Positions 43,923 through 52,252 of a stretch of DNA of 64,000 nt are shown here, one piece after another. Every line of letters starts with the position of its first letter. Within the stretch, counting starts at the first letter, position 1. This stretch comes from Bifidobacterium parmae (GTDB taxonomy: Bacteria; Actinomycetota; Actinomycetes; Actinomycetales; Bifidobacteriaceae), in assembly GCF_002860365.1 (NCBI RefSeq), contig NZ_NMWT01000005.1, positions 10,514-74,513 on the forward strand, written 5' to 3'. The notes under the pieces were generated by a model. The model did not search any database. It was given only the letters and a program-made list of their open reading frames with translations, and was not told the DNA's origin. The position numbers and the translations under genes were made by a program.

Positions 43923-44593
43923 GCTGCCCAGTCTAGTCCCGCATACGTGGCGGCGACGATCGCGTCGAGCCGCGCGGTCGCGTCGTCCGGCGCGGCGGCG
44001 AGACGGTCGGCGGCGTCCATCACGTCGTCGCCGTCGTCGTAATACCCGTAGCCGTCGTCGCCGTCGTCGTACGAGTAGTCGTAGCCGTTCGACGATGACG
44101 ACGCGTTGGCGATGATCACGGCGAACAGGACGATGAACGCGATCCACATCGCGGTGAACAGGGCGCCGATGATGATGCCGGCGATCGCGAGCCCCTTGCC
44201 CTTCTCGCCGGTCCGTCTGATCTGGACGAGGCCGATGATGCTGAGGACCAGTCCGACGATCGAGAACAGCAGCGAGCCGACGAATCCGGCGATGGCCATC
44301 GCGTTCCAGCGCGGTTCCGGCTGGTAGTACGGCTGGTACGGCCCCGCGGGAACGCCCGGAACGCCGCCGTACGCGCCGCCCGGCGCGCCGCCGTACGCGG
44401 GCGGTACGGGCGCGCCGGTCTGCGTGTACGGGTTGTAGACGTCGCTCGGCGCGTACGGCACCTGCGCAGGGGCGCCGTTACCGCCGTTCCCATTCGCGCC
44501 GTCGGGAACGGTCCCGTCCAGTATCGTCGCGTCGGGATTCCCGTCTCCCCGCGGATCGCTCCCGTACGGATTCGCGTTGTATGGTTCGCTCAT
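43919..44593 (-). CDS. DUF4190-type small membrane protein with Pro/Gly/Tyr-rich N-terminus
   Basis: Predicted membrane protein of 224 residues with no known function. The first 105 residues are rich in Asn, Gly, Pro and Tyr and probably disordered. A DUF4190-like pair of helices follows (AIAGFVGSLLFSIVGLVLSIIGL and GLAIAGIIIGALFTAMWIAFIVLFAV), then an acidic Asp/Tyr/Gly stretch and a short C-terminal helix. The AGGAGG site six bases before ATG 44593 fixes the start. It overlaps the FAH gene by four bases. Confidence 0.8.
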   Translation of the reverse strand: MSEPYNANPYGSDPRGDGNPDATILDGTVPDGANGNGGNGAPAQVPYAPSDVYNPYTQTGAPVPPAYGGAPGGAYGGVPGVPAGPYQPYYQPEPRWNAMAIAGFVGSLLFSIVGLVLSIIGLVQIRRTGEKGKGLAIAGIIIGALFTAMWIAFIVLFAVIIANASSSSNGYDYSYDDGDDGYGYYDDGDDVMDAADRLAAAPDDATARLDAIVAATYAGLDWAA

Positions 44594-44860
44594 TGCGTCC
44601 TCCTCGCCGATTGCGTCGACTTGCCGAGCATCCTGCATGATTCCCGACGACGGTCTTCTCTTCCCACCCGCTCTCCGTCAGTCCCGCCGTGAGGGCCGAG
44701 CACATGGCTCGACGTATCTCCCTCAGCTTACCGCGCGGCGGACGGACGCGCGCGGCCCGGGGCACGGCATAATGGGATACGGCAAGCAACCACATCGGCC
44801 TCCGGCATGTCCGAGGAACGAACGCGCCGGCGGCCATCCAATGGAAGGGACCACAACATC

Positions 44861-45412
44861 ATGGCCATCGCGGACAAGAAGGTTCTCATCATCGTCAACA
44901 ACTGGGGCATCGAGGAGACGGAGCTCACCCGCCCGCTGCGCGACCTGAAGGCCGCCGGCGCGCAGGTGACGCTCGCCGCGACCGAACTGGCGCCGTGCGA
45001 GACCGTGCAGCACGACCGTTACGAAGGCGAGACGCTCACCCCGGACACGACGCTCTCCGACGTGCAGGCCGCCGACTACGACCTGCTGGTCGTGCCCGGC
45101 GGCACCTGCAACGTGGACCGCATCCGCGTGAACGAGGACGCGATCACGCTCGCCCAGGAGTTCGCGCACGAAGGCAAGCCGATCGCGACGATCTGCCATG
45201 GCGCGTGGCTGCTGGTGAACGCGGGCCTCGTCGCAGGCAAGACCGCCGCGCCGTGCCGCTACATCGCCGCCGACATCGAGAACGCGGGCGGCCACTACGT
45301 CGACGAGCAGCTGCACGTCGACGACAACAACGGCTGGAAGCTCATCTCCTCCCGCAAGCCCGCCGACCTCGACTACTTCGTCGGCGCCATCAAGGAGACG
45401 CTGGAGGCCTGA
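44861..45412 (+). CDS. DJ-1/PfpI family protein (YraA-like)
   Basis: Class I glutamine-amidotransferase-like fold, 183 residues; relatives are stress-related deglycases or proteases. The nucleophile elbow is ATICHGAWLL with Cys near residue 110, and the partnering acid is in NNWGIEETELTRPL near 20. The start MAIADKKVLIIVNN is supported by GGAAGGG upstream. It is convergent with yggS (17 bp apart). Confidence 0.88.
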   Translation: MAIADKKVLIIVNNWGIEETELTRPLRDLKAAGAQVTLAATELAPCETVQHDRYEGETLTPDTTLSDVQAADYDLLVVPGGTCNVDRIRVNEDAITLAQEFAHEGKPIATICHGAWLLVNAGLVAGKTAAPCRYIAADIENAGGHYVDEQLHVDDNNGWKLISSRKPADLDYFVGAIKETLEA

Positions 45413-45429
45413 AACGGCCCCCTCCCGAC

Positions 45430-46218
45430 TCAGATGAAGGCCCTCGGCCCGAAGATGGCGGTGCCGACGCGCACGATCGTGGAGCCTTCCTCGATGGCGA
45501 TCGCCATGTCCTGCGTCATGCCCATCGACAGTTCCCTGCAGCCTTCGGTGCCCTGCGCGCCGGAGGCGAGGATCTGGTCGCGGGTGCGGCGCAGGTGGGC
45601 GAATCCGGCGCGGATCGTCGCCTCGTCGTCCACGTGCGCGCCGATCGTCATCAGCCCCTGCAGCTCCAGTCCTCCCATCGCGCCGATGCGCTTGGCAAGG
45701 TCGATGGCGTGGCTGGGCGCGCACCCGGACTTCGACGCCTCGCCGGACTCGTTGACTTCGAGCAGCACGCCGACGGTCATGTTCCGCATGACCGCGCGGC
45801 GGGCGATCTTCTCCGCCAGTTCGATCGAATCCACCGATTCGATGGTGTTGACGACGGGCAGCACCTTGCCGATCTTGTTGGACTGCAACTGCCCGATCAG
45901 GTGGAACGGCACGTCGCGGCCGAGTTCCAGGCCGCGTGCGGCGCACTGTCGCGCCAATCCGTCGGCCTTCGCCTGCACCTCCTGCGGACGGTTCTCGCCG
46001 ATCATGCGCACGCCCGCGTCGATCGCGGCCATGATCTCACCCACGTCGCGCGTCTTCGTCGCGGCGAGCAGCCTCACCGATCCGGCGTCGCGTCCGGCGG
46101 CCTGTTCCGCCGCCGCGATGCCGTCGAGCACGCGCTTGACGCCGTCGGCGATCTCGCGCGTGCGCGTCTCGTCGATCGTCTCGTTCGCCAGATCCTTGTG
46201 GTCCATGTACGCCGTCAT
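45430..46218 (-). CDS. YggS/PROSC family PLP homeostasis protein
   Basis: PLP-binding protein of the alanine-racemase barrel type that regulates free pyridoxal phosphate and amino-acid pools. 262 residues. The PLP lysine is in VRLLAATKTRDV, with GENRPQEVQAKAD, HLIGQLQSNKI, ELSMGMTQDMAIAIEEGS and VRVGTAIFGPR all present. ATG 46218 is chosen for the GAGGGGAG upstream; earlier in-frame ATGs lie at 46239-46281. A 12-bp perfect hairpin (GCGCGTGACGCG at 46253-46264 with 46274-46285) sits upstream of the start. Confidence 0.9.
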   Translation of the reverse strand: MTAYMDHKDLANETIDETRTREIADGVKRVLDGIAAAEQAAGRDAGSVRLLAATKTRDVGEIMAAIDAGVRMIGENRPQEVQAKADGLARQCAARGLELGRDVPFHLIGQLQSNKIGKVLPVVNTIESVDSIELAEKIARRAVMRNMTVGVLLEVNESGEASKSGCAPSHAIDLAKRIGAMGGLELQGLMTIGAHVDDEATIRAGFAHLRRTRDQILASGAQGTEGCRELSMGMTQDMAIAIEEGSTIVRVGTAIFGPRAFI

Positions 46219-46327
46219 GCCCGCTCCCCTCGTCATCATCCGTTTTTCCGTCGCGCGTGACGCGCTCGTTCCACGCGTCACGCGCCGTAACGCGTTTCCG
46301 TAAACGCTACTGTACGCGTCGCGCCGC

Positions 46328-46376
46328 CCGCGCGCACGACGTGCGTCACGGGCGGACGCACGTCGCCGGACGCGCG
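46328..46376. repeat. Left 49-bp direct repeat bounding the AlbA_2 gene
   Basis: Matches 48040-48088 in the same orientation with one mismatch (46363). The shared block starts CCGCGCGCACGACGTGCGTC and ends GCCGGACGCGCG. Confidence 0.9.
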
Positions 46377-46404
46377 CGGCGACGTGTGCGAACGCCCCCG
46401 GCGG

Positions 46405-47898
46405 TCAACGTAACACGTAGCGCGTTCCCCTGCCTCGTCCCCGCTGCTCGATCATGCCGTCCTCCACGAGGCCCTTAAGCACGTATTTCGCCTTGGAGGC
46501 GCTGGCACCCGTCAGCCGTTCCACCGTGGCCCTGTCGATGGATCGCTCACGGCGCAGGTAGTCGACCACGACGTCACGGGCATCCCGTTTCGGCTTCGTC
46601 TGGAGGGTGCTTTCGCCTGATGTCGGCGCGACAGAGGATGACGGCGCCGAGCTGCCATCCCACGAATCCGCAGTCTCGACCCGAAACTCCAGCATCGTCC
46701 GATCCGGGTCGAAGGATTCGGTCAGCTTCGGGTGCGGGATACGTGCCCAATCGCATCCCCAACGCATGGCGTCGAAGCCACTGCCGGCACGCTCGACGAC
46801 GGATATCAACGCGAACATCTTCAGCAACGTGGGGTTGCGGGAATCGGACAGTCCTCCCGCCATGGCCACATCGGCGGGGATACGCAATCCTCCGGGATTC
46901 GAGAAGGAGATGGATTCCCGGTTCCGGATGATCACCGTGTTGCCACGTATGTAGTAGTCGGCGTGGATGAGCGCATTCGCCAGCGCCTCGCGCAACGCCA
47001 GGTGCAACGGCGTATCATCCACGCGCCGCATATCGGCATCGACGGCGAACGGCCGACGGACGGTCTGCGCCAGCCGTGCCCAGACCTTGAGCCAGAAGTC
47101 ATACAGGTTGCCGCTCCATTCGCCGTCGCCACTGACGATACGGTGATCCCAGCGGCGCACGCCATCCGTCATCTCCCTGTAGTCGAGGAAGTAGTAGGGG
47201 AACTCCTGTGTGATCTTCCAATCATGGCCGAACATCAGCAGACCGGCACGGGTCGGATGCGGCCGACCATCATCACCTTTGGCCACCGCGCCCAAACGCA
47301 TCAGGAATTCGTCCATGTCCAGAGCCAGCCACGGATGCCCCGGACGGACGGCGCTGAGGGTATTGCGGTAGGAACCTATCGTTTCCGTATCGAGATCCTC
47401 GATTCCGAATCGGTCCAACGGCATATGGTCGAGCGTGTCGGAGCCGGTGCCGTTATCACGCACCATGGCACGGTATTCCTCCTCCGAGCACTTGTAATCG
47501 CCCTCGCCGTTGCGGCGGTATGTCCCGCCGACGGGATTGCGGTCGATATACACGGGTTTGGATTCACGACTGGCACGCGGCACATGCACGACGACGATCG
47601 GCACGCCATCGACCTGTTCGATGGACACGTCTTCGTCGGCGAGCACATTCGCACTGATTTTGTTGCGATTGTTGACCGTGTCCCAGAAGCCCTTCACCAT
47701 GCGTTCCGGGTCACGCACTCCCGTGGCGGTCAGATTATGCTGTCGGTCTTCGCTCACGCCCATCAGAATCACCCCGCCGTTGGTGTTCGCGAACGCCGAA
47801 TAGGTCTCCCATACGCTTTTCGGTACGCCGCCGGCAGCTTCCTTGGCTTCCAGACGATTACCTTCCCGAAGCCCATCCAGCACCCGTAAGTCGAACAC
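46405..47898 (-). CDS. AlbA_2 / Schlafen-like ATP-binding transcriptional regulator
   Basis: About 497 residues. The N-terminal AlbA_2 (Schlafen-like) domain shows EGNRLEAKEAAGGVPKSVWETYSAFANTNGGVILMGVSED; the middle ATPase-like domain (HATPase_c_4 type) shows PLHLALREALANALIHADYY; a C-terminal winged helix follows (RATVERLTGASASKAKYVLKGL). GC and codon bias are lower than in the neighbours. A GTG at 47898 with GAGGG upstream is preferred; a TTG at 47919 would lengthen it by seven residues. The gene lies between 49-bp direct repeats, and a 21-bp repeat pair covers its start. Such proteins are often accessory regulators, some linked to phage defence; the role here is unknown. Confidence 0.82.
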   Translation of the reverse strand: MFDLRVLDGLREGNRLEAKEAAGGVPKSVWETYSAFANTNGGVILMGVSEDRQHNLTATGVRDPERMVKGFWDTVNNRNKISANVLADEDVSIEQVDGVPIVVVHVPRASRESKPVYIDRNPVGGTYRRNGEGDYKCSEEEYRAMVRDNGTGSDTLDHMPLDRFGIEDLDTETIGSYRNTLSAVRPGHPWLALDMDEFLMRLGAVAKGDDGRPHPTRAGLLMFGHDWKITQEFPYYFLDYREMTDGVRRWDHRIVSGDGEWSGNLYDFWLKVWARLAQTVRRPFAVDADMRRVDDTPLHLALREALANALIHADYYIRGNTVIIRNRESISFSNPGGLRIPADVAMAGGLSDSRNPTLLKMFALISVVERAGSGFDAMRWGCDWARIPHPKLTESFDPDRTMLEFRVETADSWDGSSAPSSSVAPTSGESTLQTKPKRDARDVVVDYLRRERSIDRATVERLTGASASKAKYVLKGLVEDGMIEQRGRGRGTRYVLR

Positions 47899-47910
47899 AG
47901 CCACCCTCGA

Positions 47911-47972
47911 ATCAGCCAATTTGCGGACAATAATCCTAATTACAGGCCAGTATCAGCCAATTTGCGGACAAT
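47911..47972. promoter_or_regulatory. Pair of 21-bp direct repeats at the AlbA_2 gene start
   Basis: ATCAGCCAATTTGCGGACAAT occurs exactly at 47911-47931 and at 47952-47972, 41 bp apart. A shortened version (TTACGGACAAT) follows near 47982-47993. Placement over the promoter and start suggests an autoregulatory operator. Confidence 0.6.
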
Positions 47973-48007
47973 TGCGGCTGCTTACGGACAATTATTCGGA
48001 CAGACAA

Positions 48008-48038
48008 GCATGTCGTCTGCAGTTCGCATACGACATGC
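48008..48038. repeat. Perfect 9-bp inverted repeat beside the right direct repeat
   Basis: GCATGTCGT and ACGACATGC enclose 13 bases. It sits at the junction between the low-GC AlbA_2 upstream region and the 49-bp direct repeat, so it may mark an element end. Confidence 0.5.
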
Positions 48039-48039
48039 A

Positions 48040-48088
48040 CCGCGCGCACGACGTGCGTCACGGGCGGACGCACGGCGCCGGACGCGCG
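48040..48088. repeat. Right 49-bp direct repeat bounding the AlbA_2 gene
   Basis: Partner of 46328-46376. A partial further copy (GTCGCCGGACGCGCG) follows immediately at 48089-48103, 10 bp before the metY stop. Confidence 0.9.
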
Positions 48089-48112
48089 TCGCCGGACGCG
48101 CGTGGACGCACG

Positions 48113-49525
48113 TCAGTAGGCGGCGGCGATGGCCTGGTCGAGGTCGGCGATCAAGTCGGCGGCGTCCTCCAGTCCGATGGACAGTCGGATCAGATTGTCG
48201 GTCACGCCGGCGGCGACGCGCGCCTCGGCGGGCACCTCGCGGTGTGTGATGTGCGCCGGGTCGACGATGAGCGAACGCGCGTCGCCGATGTTCGGCACGT
48301 AGGAGAACAGCCGCGTGCCGTCGATGATGCGGCGCACGTTGTCGGCGCTGCCGTCGACGAGGAACGACAGGATCTGCCCGACGCCGTTCGGGAAGTACTT
48401 GCCGACCAGATCGAACTGGGGCGTGTTGCCGAGACCGGAATAGTTGACCTTGACGACGTGCGGCGTGCGCGTCAGATGCGCGGCGATGCGTCGCGCCGAT
48501 TCGACCTGACGCGAGACGCGCTGCGGCAGCGTCTCCAATCCGACGAGCGACAGGTACGCGTTGAACGGGCTCGCGACCGCGCCGAACGTGCGCAGGTACT
48601 TGATGCGGATGCGTTTGATGAACGCCGCCTTGCCGTATTTCCCGGCGAAGCTGTGCCATTCGCCGTTGCGGTCGTCGCTGATGACCTGCTGGCGTGCGGT
48701 GAACTGCGGGAACCGGCCGTTCGCCCAGTCGAACGTGCCGCCGGACACCACGACGCCGCCGATCGCGTTGCCATGCCCGGTGATGCCCTTCGTGGTCGAA
48801 TGGACGACCACGTCGGCGCCGAATTCGATCGGACGCAGCAGGTACGGCGTGGGCACCGTGTTGTCGACGATGAGCGCGACGCCATGCTCGTGCGCGAGAC
48901 GCGCCAACGGTTCGATGTCGAGCAGTTCGGTGGACGGGTTGGCGACGGTCTCGGCGAAGATGGCGCGCGTGTCGGGGCCGATCTTCGAGGCGACCTCGTC
49001 GAGGTCGTTCACGTTCTTCACGAAATCCGTGTGGATGCCGAACTGCGGGAGGAAGTCGCCGAGCGCGTCGACGCTCGCGCCGTACAGGTTCGAGGGGGCG
49101 ATGATGCGTCCGCCGCCCTCGCCCGCGCACATGAGCGCGTACGTGACGGCCGCCATGCCGGAGCCGACGGCGACCGCGCCGATGCCGCCTTCGAGCGCGG
49201 CGACGCGGCGCTCCAACGCGTCTACCGTGGGATTGGCGACGCGCGAGTATTCGAATCCGTCGAGCTCGCCGGCCGCGAGCGCGTCGCCGCGCAACGCGTC
49301 GCCGAGGTCGAACGCGGCGGACGCGTAGATCGGCGGCACGGCGGCACGGCCGTTGTCGGCAGGGACGTAGCCCGCGTGGACGGCGCGCGTAGCGAAGGCC
49401 GCGTCGGCGGGGAGGGCGCCGGCGGGGAGGGCGCCGGCGGAGGCGGTTGCAGTAGAGGTCGCGATGGAGGTTGCAGCACCGTCCGACTTGCCGTTACCCG
49501 AGTTGACCGACACATTGACCGCCAT
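48113..49525 (-). CDS. metY: O-acetylhomoserine sulfhydrylase (aminocarboxypropyltransferase)
   Basis: PLP enzyme of the Cys/Met metabolism family that makes homocysteine (or methionine) from O-acetylhomoserine and sulfide (or methanethiol). 470 residues. The PLP lysine is in VVVHSTTKGITGHG, with YSRVANPTVDALERRVAALEGG and VDNTVPTPYLLRP. The long middle region (FDWANGRFPQFT, about 435 residues of domain) is of the MetY type rather than MetB. A 40-residue Ala/Ser/Thr-rich N-terminal extension is unusual. AAGGGA precedes the ATG. With metB at 63167 the cell has two routes to homocysteine. Confidence 0.88.
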   Translation of the reverse strand: MAVNVSVNSGNGKSDGAATSIATSTATASAGALPAGALPADAAFATRAVHAGYVPADNGRAAVPPIYASAAFDLGDALRGDALAAGELDGFEYSRVANPTVDALERRVAALEGGIGAVAVGSGMAAVTYALMCAGEGGGRIIAPSNLYGASVDALGDFLPQFGIHTDFVKNVNDLDEVASKIGPDTRAIFAETVANPSTELLDIEPLARLAHEHGVALIVDNTVPTPYLLRPIEFGADVVVHSTTKGITGHGNAIGGVVVSGGTFDWANGRFPQFTARQQVISDDRNGEWHSFAGKYGKAAFIKRIRIKYLRTFGAVASPFNAYLSLVGLETLPQRVSRQVESARRIAAHLTRTPHVVKVNYSGLGNTPQFDLVGKYFPNGVGQILSFLVDGSADNVRRIIDGTRLFSYVPNIGDARSLIVDPAHITHREVPAEARVAAGVTDNLIRLSIGLEDAADLIADLDQAIAAAY

Positions 49526-49823
49526 GACTGATTCCCTTCACTTGGCACCGACTCGAATCGGCGGGCATGAACCGACCGCCCGCGATAGCACTGTTTCGAA
49601 CGCTATCAGACAACGTACTCGCGAATCGTCGCGCAGGTATCGCGATTTCCGGTGCGCGACTATAAGGGTTGGTTATGGGGGCTGATTCTATGGGGTCTAT
49701 GGGGCTGATTCCGCCCCCGTCCCCGGGAACACCTGCCTAGGAAACGACCGACGTACCCAGGAAACGTTCGCGAGGAAAGCCCGCTATGAAAGAGACGCCC
49801 CTCACGAAGCCATCACGCACGCA
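49526..49823. other. Gap upstream of metY
   Basis: No supported gene. GATAGC (49584-49589) and GCTATC (49602-49607) are inverted 12 bases apart within the metY promoter region and could be an operator. Near 49670-49730, ATGGGG and GGGGCTGATTC repeat imperfectly. Confidence 0.4.
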
Positions 49824-51002
49824 TCACAGCGCGGCGGAGAGCAAGGCTCGCACGTCTTCCTGCGAGAGCGCATAATAATTGCCGACCGTGCGGGCGCCGC
49901 CGGCCGTGACCTTCGCCGCGACGATATCGACGCCCTCTTGGCCGATGCCATAGGCCGACAGCTTCGTGGGCAGGCCGAGACGCCCGTACAACGCTTCAAG
50001 ATGGTCGGCGAATCCACGCACCACCTGCTCTTCGCTGAATGTGACGGCGTCCACATGGTAGAGACGCGACACCAATTGCACGAGCTTCGTCGGCTTGTGT
50101 GCGGCGATGAATCGCAGCCAGGCGACGGTCACGATGGCCAGTCCTTCGCCGTGCAGCAGGTCGTAGTCGCCGGAGATCACGTGTTCGATGGGATGCCCCG
50201 CCCAGTCGGAGTTACGGTCGAAGTTCAGGTAATGCTGGTACAGGGAGATCTGGTGCAGCTGTTTGCGAGCGTTGTCGTCGGCGGGGTCGTCCGCGTATTT
50301 CGCCGCATTGGTCAGCGCGCCGGCGAGCGCACCCTCCAGCAGACGGTCGGTGATGTCGACGTCGGTGTCGTCGGCCGTGTAGGTCTCGATGAGGTGGGCG
50401 ATCTCGTCGGCGATGGCGGCCGCTTGGAAGTGCTGCGGCACGGTTCGTGAGAATGCGGGGTCGACGATGGTGAACACGGGACGGAGGTTATTGGCCTCCA
50501 CGCCGAACTTCTCCTTGGTGGCGAGATTGGTGAGGACGGCGCTGCGTCCCACTTCGGAGCCGGTGCCCGGCAGGGTGTTGATCACGCCCACTTTGAGCGT
50601 GGGCACCTGCTCGACTGCATGCCCGACGGTGAAGTAGTCCCACACGTCCGTCCCTTCGGGCGCGGCGAGTCCGATGGCCACTGATTTCGCGGTATCGACG
50701 GCGCTGCCTCCGCCGGCTGCGAGCAGGAAGTCGACGTTGTGCGCCTTGGCGGTCTCGATGAGTTCGCGGACATGCTCCAGTCGAGGGTTCGGCACGACGC
50801 CGCGGTCTTCGATGAGCGTGGCCCCCAGCGAGTCGGCGGCCTGTCTCACGGCGTCCCCGATGCCGAGGTCGTCGACGTAGTCGCCGCTCGAGACCAGCAG
50901 AATGCTCTTGGGATGATGCCGTTCCAGCAGGGTCGGCAGCTCGTTCAATGCGCCGTCGCCGAATACCACTCGGATGTTTGCGCGGACTTCGTAGTTCGTC
51001 AT
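49824..51002 (-). CDS. Iron-containing alcohol dehydrogenase (YqhD/BDH-like)
   Basis: Group III metal-dependent alcohol dehydrogenase that interconverts aldehydes or ketones and alcohols with NAD(P)H. 392 residues. The nucleotide-site segments are LAAGGGSAVDTAKSVAIG and TLPGTGSEVGRSAVL. Metal ligands fit the family pattern: Asp and His in ADEIAHLIE, then His in GHPIEHVISG and His in DLLHGEGLAIV. ATG 51002 has AAGGA seven bases upstream; the ATG at 51008 is too close to it. It follows the binding-protein gene by 70 bp on the same strand and may act on the imported substrate (inference). Confidence 0.9.
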   Translation of the reverse strand: MTNYEVRANIRVVFGDGALNELPTLLERHHPKSILLVSSGDYVDDLGIGDAVRQAADSLGATLIEDRGVVPNPRLEHVRELIETAKAHNVDFLLAAGGGSAVDTAKSVAIGLAAPEGTDVWDYFTVGHAVEQVPTLKVGVINTLPGTGSEVGRSAVLTNLATKEKFGVEANNLRPVFTIVDPAFSRTVPQHFQAAAIADEIAHLIETYTADDTDVDITDRLLEGALAGALTNAAKYADDPADDNARKQLHQISLYQHYLNFDRNSDWAGHPIEHVISGDYDLLHGEGLAIVTVAWLRFIAAHKPTKLVQLVSRLYHVDAVTFSEEQVVRGFADHLEALYGRLGLPTKLSAYGIGQEGVDIVAAKVTAGGARTVGNYYALSQEDVRALLSAAL

Positions 51003-51072
51003 GGTCATTTCCTTGTCGTCGTTGATGAATGGATGGTTGGTCGATTGATTGTGGACGTAGACGACGTACCGG

Positions 51073-51948
51073 TTACAGTTCGAGCGTCTTCTCGTCGACT
51101 TGCGCGGAGAAGTCCCCGTTGAGGTACTGCTTGGACAGCTTCTTCAGTTCGCCGGAGTCACGCAGCTTCTTGATGCCGTCATCCAGCTTGGTCTTGAGCT
51201 CCGTATTGCTCTTGTCGAAGAAGAATCGGGTGTTCTGCTGTCCCAGCACTTCGCCAACCGCCTTCTCCGGCTTGGCGGGGTTGGCCGCGTTGTATTCGGC
51301 GACGCCGAGTTCGGTGCCGGTGATCGCGTCGACCGAATCGCTGGAAAGCGACGTGTGAATCTGCTCGAGCGTCCAGTCGCCGTACTTGAGCTTGATCTTG
51401 CCGTCCGGGTGCTTCGCGTTGTACTTCTCCAACAAGGCGGCGGAGGCGTCTCCGTTGGAGGCGAGCACGGTCTTGCCGGCGAGATCGGCAAGCTTGTGGA
51501 TCTTGTTGTCGGACTTGTTCACGACGACCCTGGTCACGTACTGGGCGAGGCCTTGGTCGGTGTAGCCGTACTTGGCCTTGCGCTCGTCGTTCAACTGCAG
51601 CGAACTCGCCGCGACCTGGATCTTGCCCGTATCCAGGGAAGCCAACGTGTTCGGCCAATCCAACTGCTTGTACTCGAACCTGTACTCGGGGTACAGATCA
51701 TCGATCCGCTTCAGGATCTGATACTCATACCCGTCAAGCTGCCCGTCCTCGTTCACATAATTGAACGGCTTGCTCGTCTTCGTGTTCAACCCCACCACGA
51801 TCGTCTTCGCATCCGCATCGTTCGCGGCACCGGACTCCGCGCCAGTCGCCGACTGACCACAACCCGACACCACACCCACCAGCAGCAGCACGGGCAACGT
51901 GGCGGCGATGGTTCTGGCGATTGCTTTCACGGAATGATGGATAGCCAT
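51073..51948 (-). CDS. Amino-acid-type ABC transporter binding lipoprotein, copy 1
   Basis: Family 3 solute-binding lipoprotein, 291 residues. The signal peptide ends in the lipobox LLVGVVSGC with Cys at residue 30. The mature start VGLNTKTSKPFNYVNEDGQLDGYEYQ is typical of polar-amino-acid binders. A 333-bp segment (51544-51876, residues about 24-135) matches copy 2 with only two base differences seen, and 87 bp near the 3' end (51103-51189) match exactly; the middle, residues about 135-253, is clearly different. This gene is separated from the transporter operon by a terminator and an AT-rich promoter region, so it is probably expressed independently. Confidence 0.92.
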   Translation of the reverse strand: MAIHHSVKAIARTIAATLPVLLLVGVVSGCGQSATGAESGAANDADAKTIVVGLNTKTSKPFNYVNEDGQLDGYEYQILKRIDDLYPEYRFEYKQLDWPNTLASLDTGKIQVAASSLQLNDERKAKYGYTDQGLAQYVTRVVVNKSDNKIHKLADLAGKTVLASNGDASAALLEKYNAKHPDGKIKLKYGDWTLEQIHTSLSSDSVDAITGTELGVAEYNAANPAKPEKAVGEVLGQQNTRFFFDKSNTELKTKLDDGIKKLRDSGELKKLSKQYLNGDFSAQVDEKTLEL

Positions 51949-52203
51949 ATTGAATCCCCCAATAACATGTAATTCGATATCCCATGCGCGATAATTGCTC
52001 GTATCCCCATACGATAATTACCCGAATGAAATTCCCCTATTGTATGCGACTATCGATAAATAAAAAAACGTTCATCTATCGACTGATTTGCAGTCTAACG
52101 GAGGAGCTTCCCTCCATGCAATCCCGAAACGCCTTTTCGCTATACAGAGTGTTTATATACAGCTCATAATCACAACGAAAAACACAAATCACCAATGAGA
52201 AAA
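51949..52203. promoter_or_regulatory. AT-rich promoter region of binding protein copy 1 with palindromic operator
   Basis: The stretch is far more AT-rich than the rest of the window. TCGTATCCCCATACGA (51999-52014) is a perfect palindrome flanked by CGATAATT on each side in direct orientation. ATTGTA (52039-52044) reads as a TACAAT -10 on the minus strand, placing the palindrome just downstream of the predicted start, a repressor-like position. Confidence 0.5.
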
Positions 52204-52233
52204 GCCGCCCTGGCGCATCCACGCCAAGGCGGC
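52204..52233 (-). terminator. Rho-independent terminator of the LanC-like operon
   Basis: On the minus strand GCCGCCTTGGCG pairs with CGCCAGGGCGGC (one G-T) and is followed by TTTTCTCATT. It lies 20 bases past the stop of the LanC-like gene 1 and separates it from binding protein copy 1. Confidence 0.85.
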
Positions 52234-52252
52234 GATAATCATCCATCGATCA

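Noticed and set aside
43924-43935. Leaderless promoter (TAGACT) for the FAH gene
   Set aside because: The box lies inside the last codons of the overlapping upstream gene, and the ATGA overlap already explains initiation by coupling.
46328-48088. Insertion sequence
   Set aside because: Direct repeats flank the segment, but it encodes an AlbA_2-type regulator, not a transposase, and there are no terminal inverted repeats of IS type.
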